A stretch of DNA of 5,122 nt from assembly GCA_019232645.1 (NCBI GenBank), contig JAFANO010000498.1, positions 1-5,122 of the forward strand. The letters are read 5' to 3'. A program made the translations under genes and the position numbers. Origin of the DNA: Planctomycetaceae bacterium. GTDB lineage: Bacteria > Planctomycetota > Planctomycetia > Isosphaerales > Isosphaeraceae. The notes below the pieces were generated by a model. It searched no databases. It saw nothing but the letters and a program-made list of their open reading frames with translations, and was not told where the DNA came from. Within the stretch, counting starts at the first letter, position 1. Every line of letters begins with the position of its first letter. Of the stretch, positions 4,815 through 5,122 are shown one piece after another.

Positions 4815-5122
4815 ATGTCTCGCGCCGGGTCGAAGTGGGCGTGGTCGGGTCTGGAGATGCTGGAAGGTCGGGGCTTGATGTCGGGCGGGCTCAGCGGGGT
4901 TTGGGAGATCCCGAACATCGTCTACACCGACTTCGGTGGGCCGCAGCACCTCGATCTCTACCTGCCCACTGGGCCGGCGCCCGCGGGGGGGCGCCCGGCG
5001 ATCCTGGCGCTGCCGGGGGGCGGTTGGCGGTGGGTCGATCGGAACTCGCTCGGGATCACGGTCGGGGCGCTGGCGCGCTACGGCTACGTGGTGGCGGTCG
5101 CCGATTACGCCTATGCGAGCTC
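4815..5122 (+). CDS. Alpha/beta hydrolase (carboxylesterase-like), 5' part only
   Basis: The frame runs off the right edge after 102 codons. It reads IVYTDFGGPQHLDLYLP (35-51), the usual early strands of esterase-type alpha/beta hydrolases, then PAILALPGGGWRWVDRN (61-77) and YGYVVAVADYAYAS (89-102). The GGGW is the oxyanion-hole region, normally HGGGW, with proline here in place of histidine. DYAYAS is in the place of the common NYRLAP/DYRLS segment. The catalytic Ser, Asp and His lie beyond the window. The start is uncertain: ATG 4815 has GGAAGGG only three bases ahead, while ATG 4878 has GGAAGG at 4862-4867, ten bases upstream, a better spacing. The first 25 residues are outside the conserved fold and no clear signal peptide is seen. 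Substrate is unknown; it is probably an ester of a small alcohol or carbohydrate. Confidence 0.8.
   Translation, partial: MSRAGSKWAWSGLEMLEGRGLMSGGLSGVWEIPNIVYTDFGGPQHLDLYLPTGPAPAGGRPAILALPGGGWRWVDRNSLGITVGALARYGYVVAVADYAYAS

Overview
The window is GC-rich with strongly GC-ending codons. It reads like part of the chromosome of a hopanoid-making planctomycete, probably of the Isosphaeraceae type. That assignment is an inference from base composition, the hpnH-hpnG pair, the sparse unclustered gene layout and the style of the hypothetical proteins. No rRNA or other decisive marker gene is present.

Layout from left to right. Positions 1-82 hold the end of a tandem repeat with a 22-bp unit that continues off the left edge. 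Positions 83-552 show no convincing gene and lead into a well-placed Shine-Dalgarno site. Positions 553-2344 carry two tightly spaced plus-strand genes: hpnH (radical SAM adenosylhopene synthase) and hpnG (adenosylhopane nucleosidase/phosphorylase). These are the first two steps that attach and trim the C5 side chain of bacteriohopanepolyols. Behind hpnG is a short coding-like stretch with one predicted membrane span but no good start codon, overlapping a strong GC-rich hairpin (2467-2510). Two unrecognised minus-strand genes follow: a histidine-rich 127-residue protein (2904-2521) and a four-span 149-residue membrane protein (3673-3224). The latter has a terminator-like hairpin directly behind its stop. 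Diverging from it is a sugar phosphate isomerase/epimerase-type TIM barrel (3834-4658), most likely starting at TTG. An AT-rich island (about 4697-4770) with a 9-bp tandem duplication and a perfect but start-less Shine-Dalgarno sequence separates it from the 5' end of an alpha/beta hydrolase that runs off the right edge.

Only hpnH and hpnG clearly work together: HpnH joins the 5'-deoxyadenosyl radical from SAM to diploptene, and HpnG removes adenine from the product. The other genes have no evident link to hopanoids. I do not see a defence island, CRISPR array, insertion sequence, prophage or other clear novel system. The points most worth a second look are a Cys-to-Ser change in the C-terminal cysteine motif of HpnH, the membrane-span coding remnant after hpnG, the His-rich orphan protein, the higher-order repeat at the left edge, and the AT-rich island before the hydrolase.
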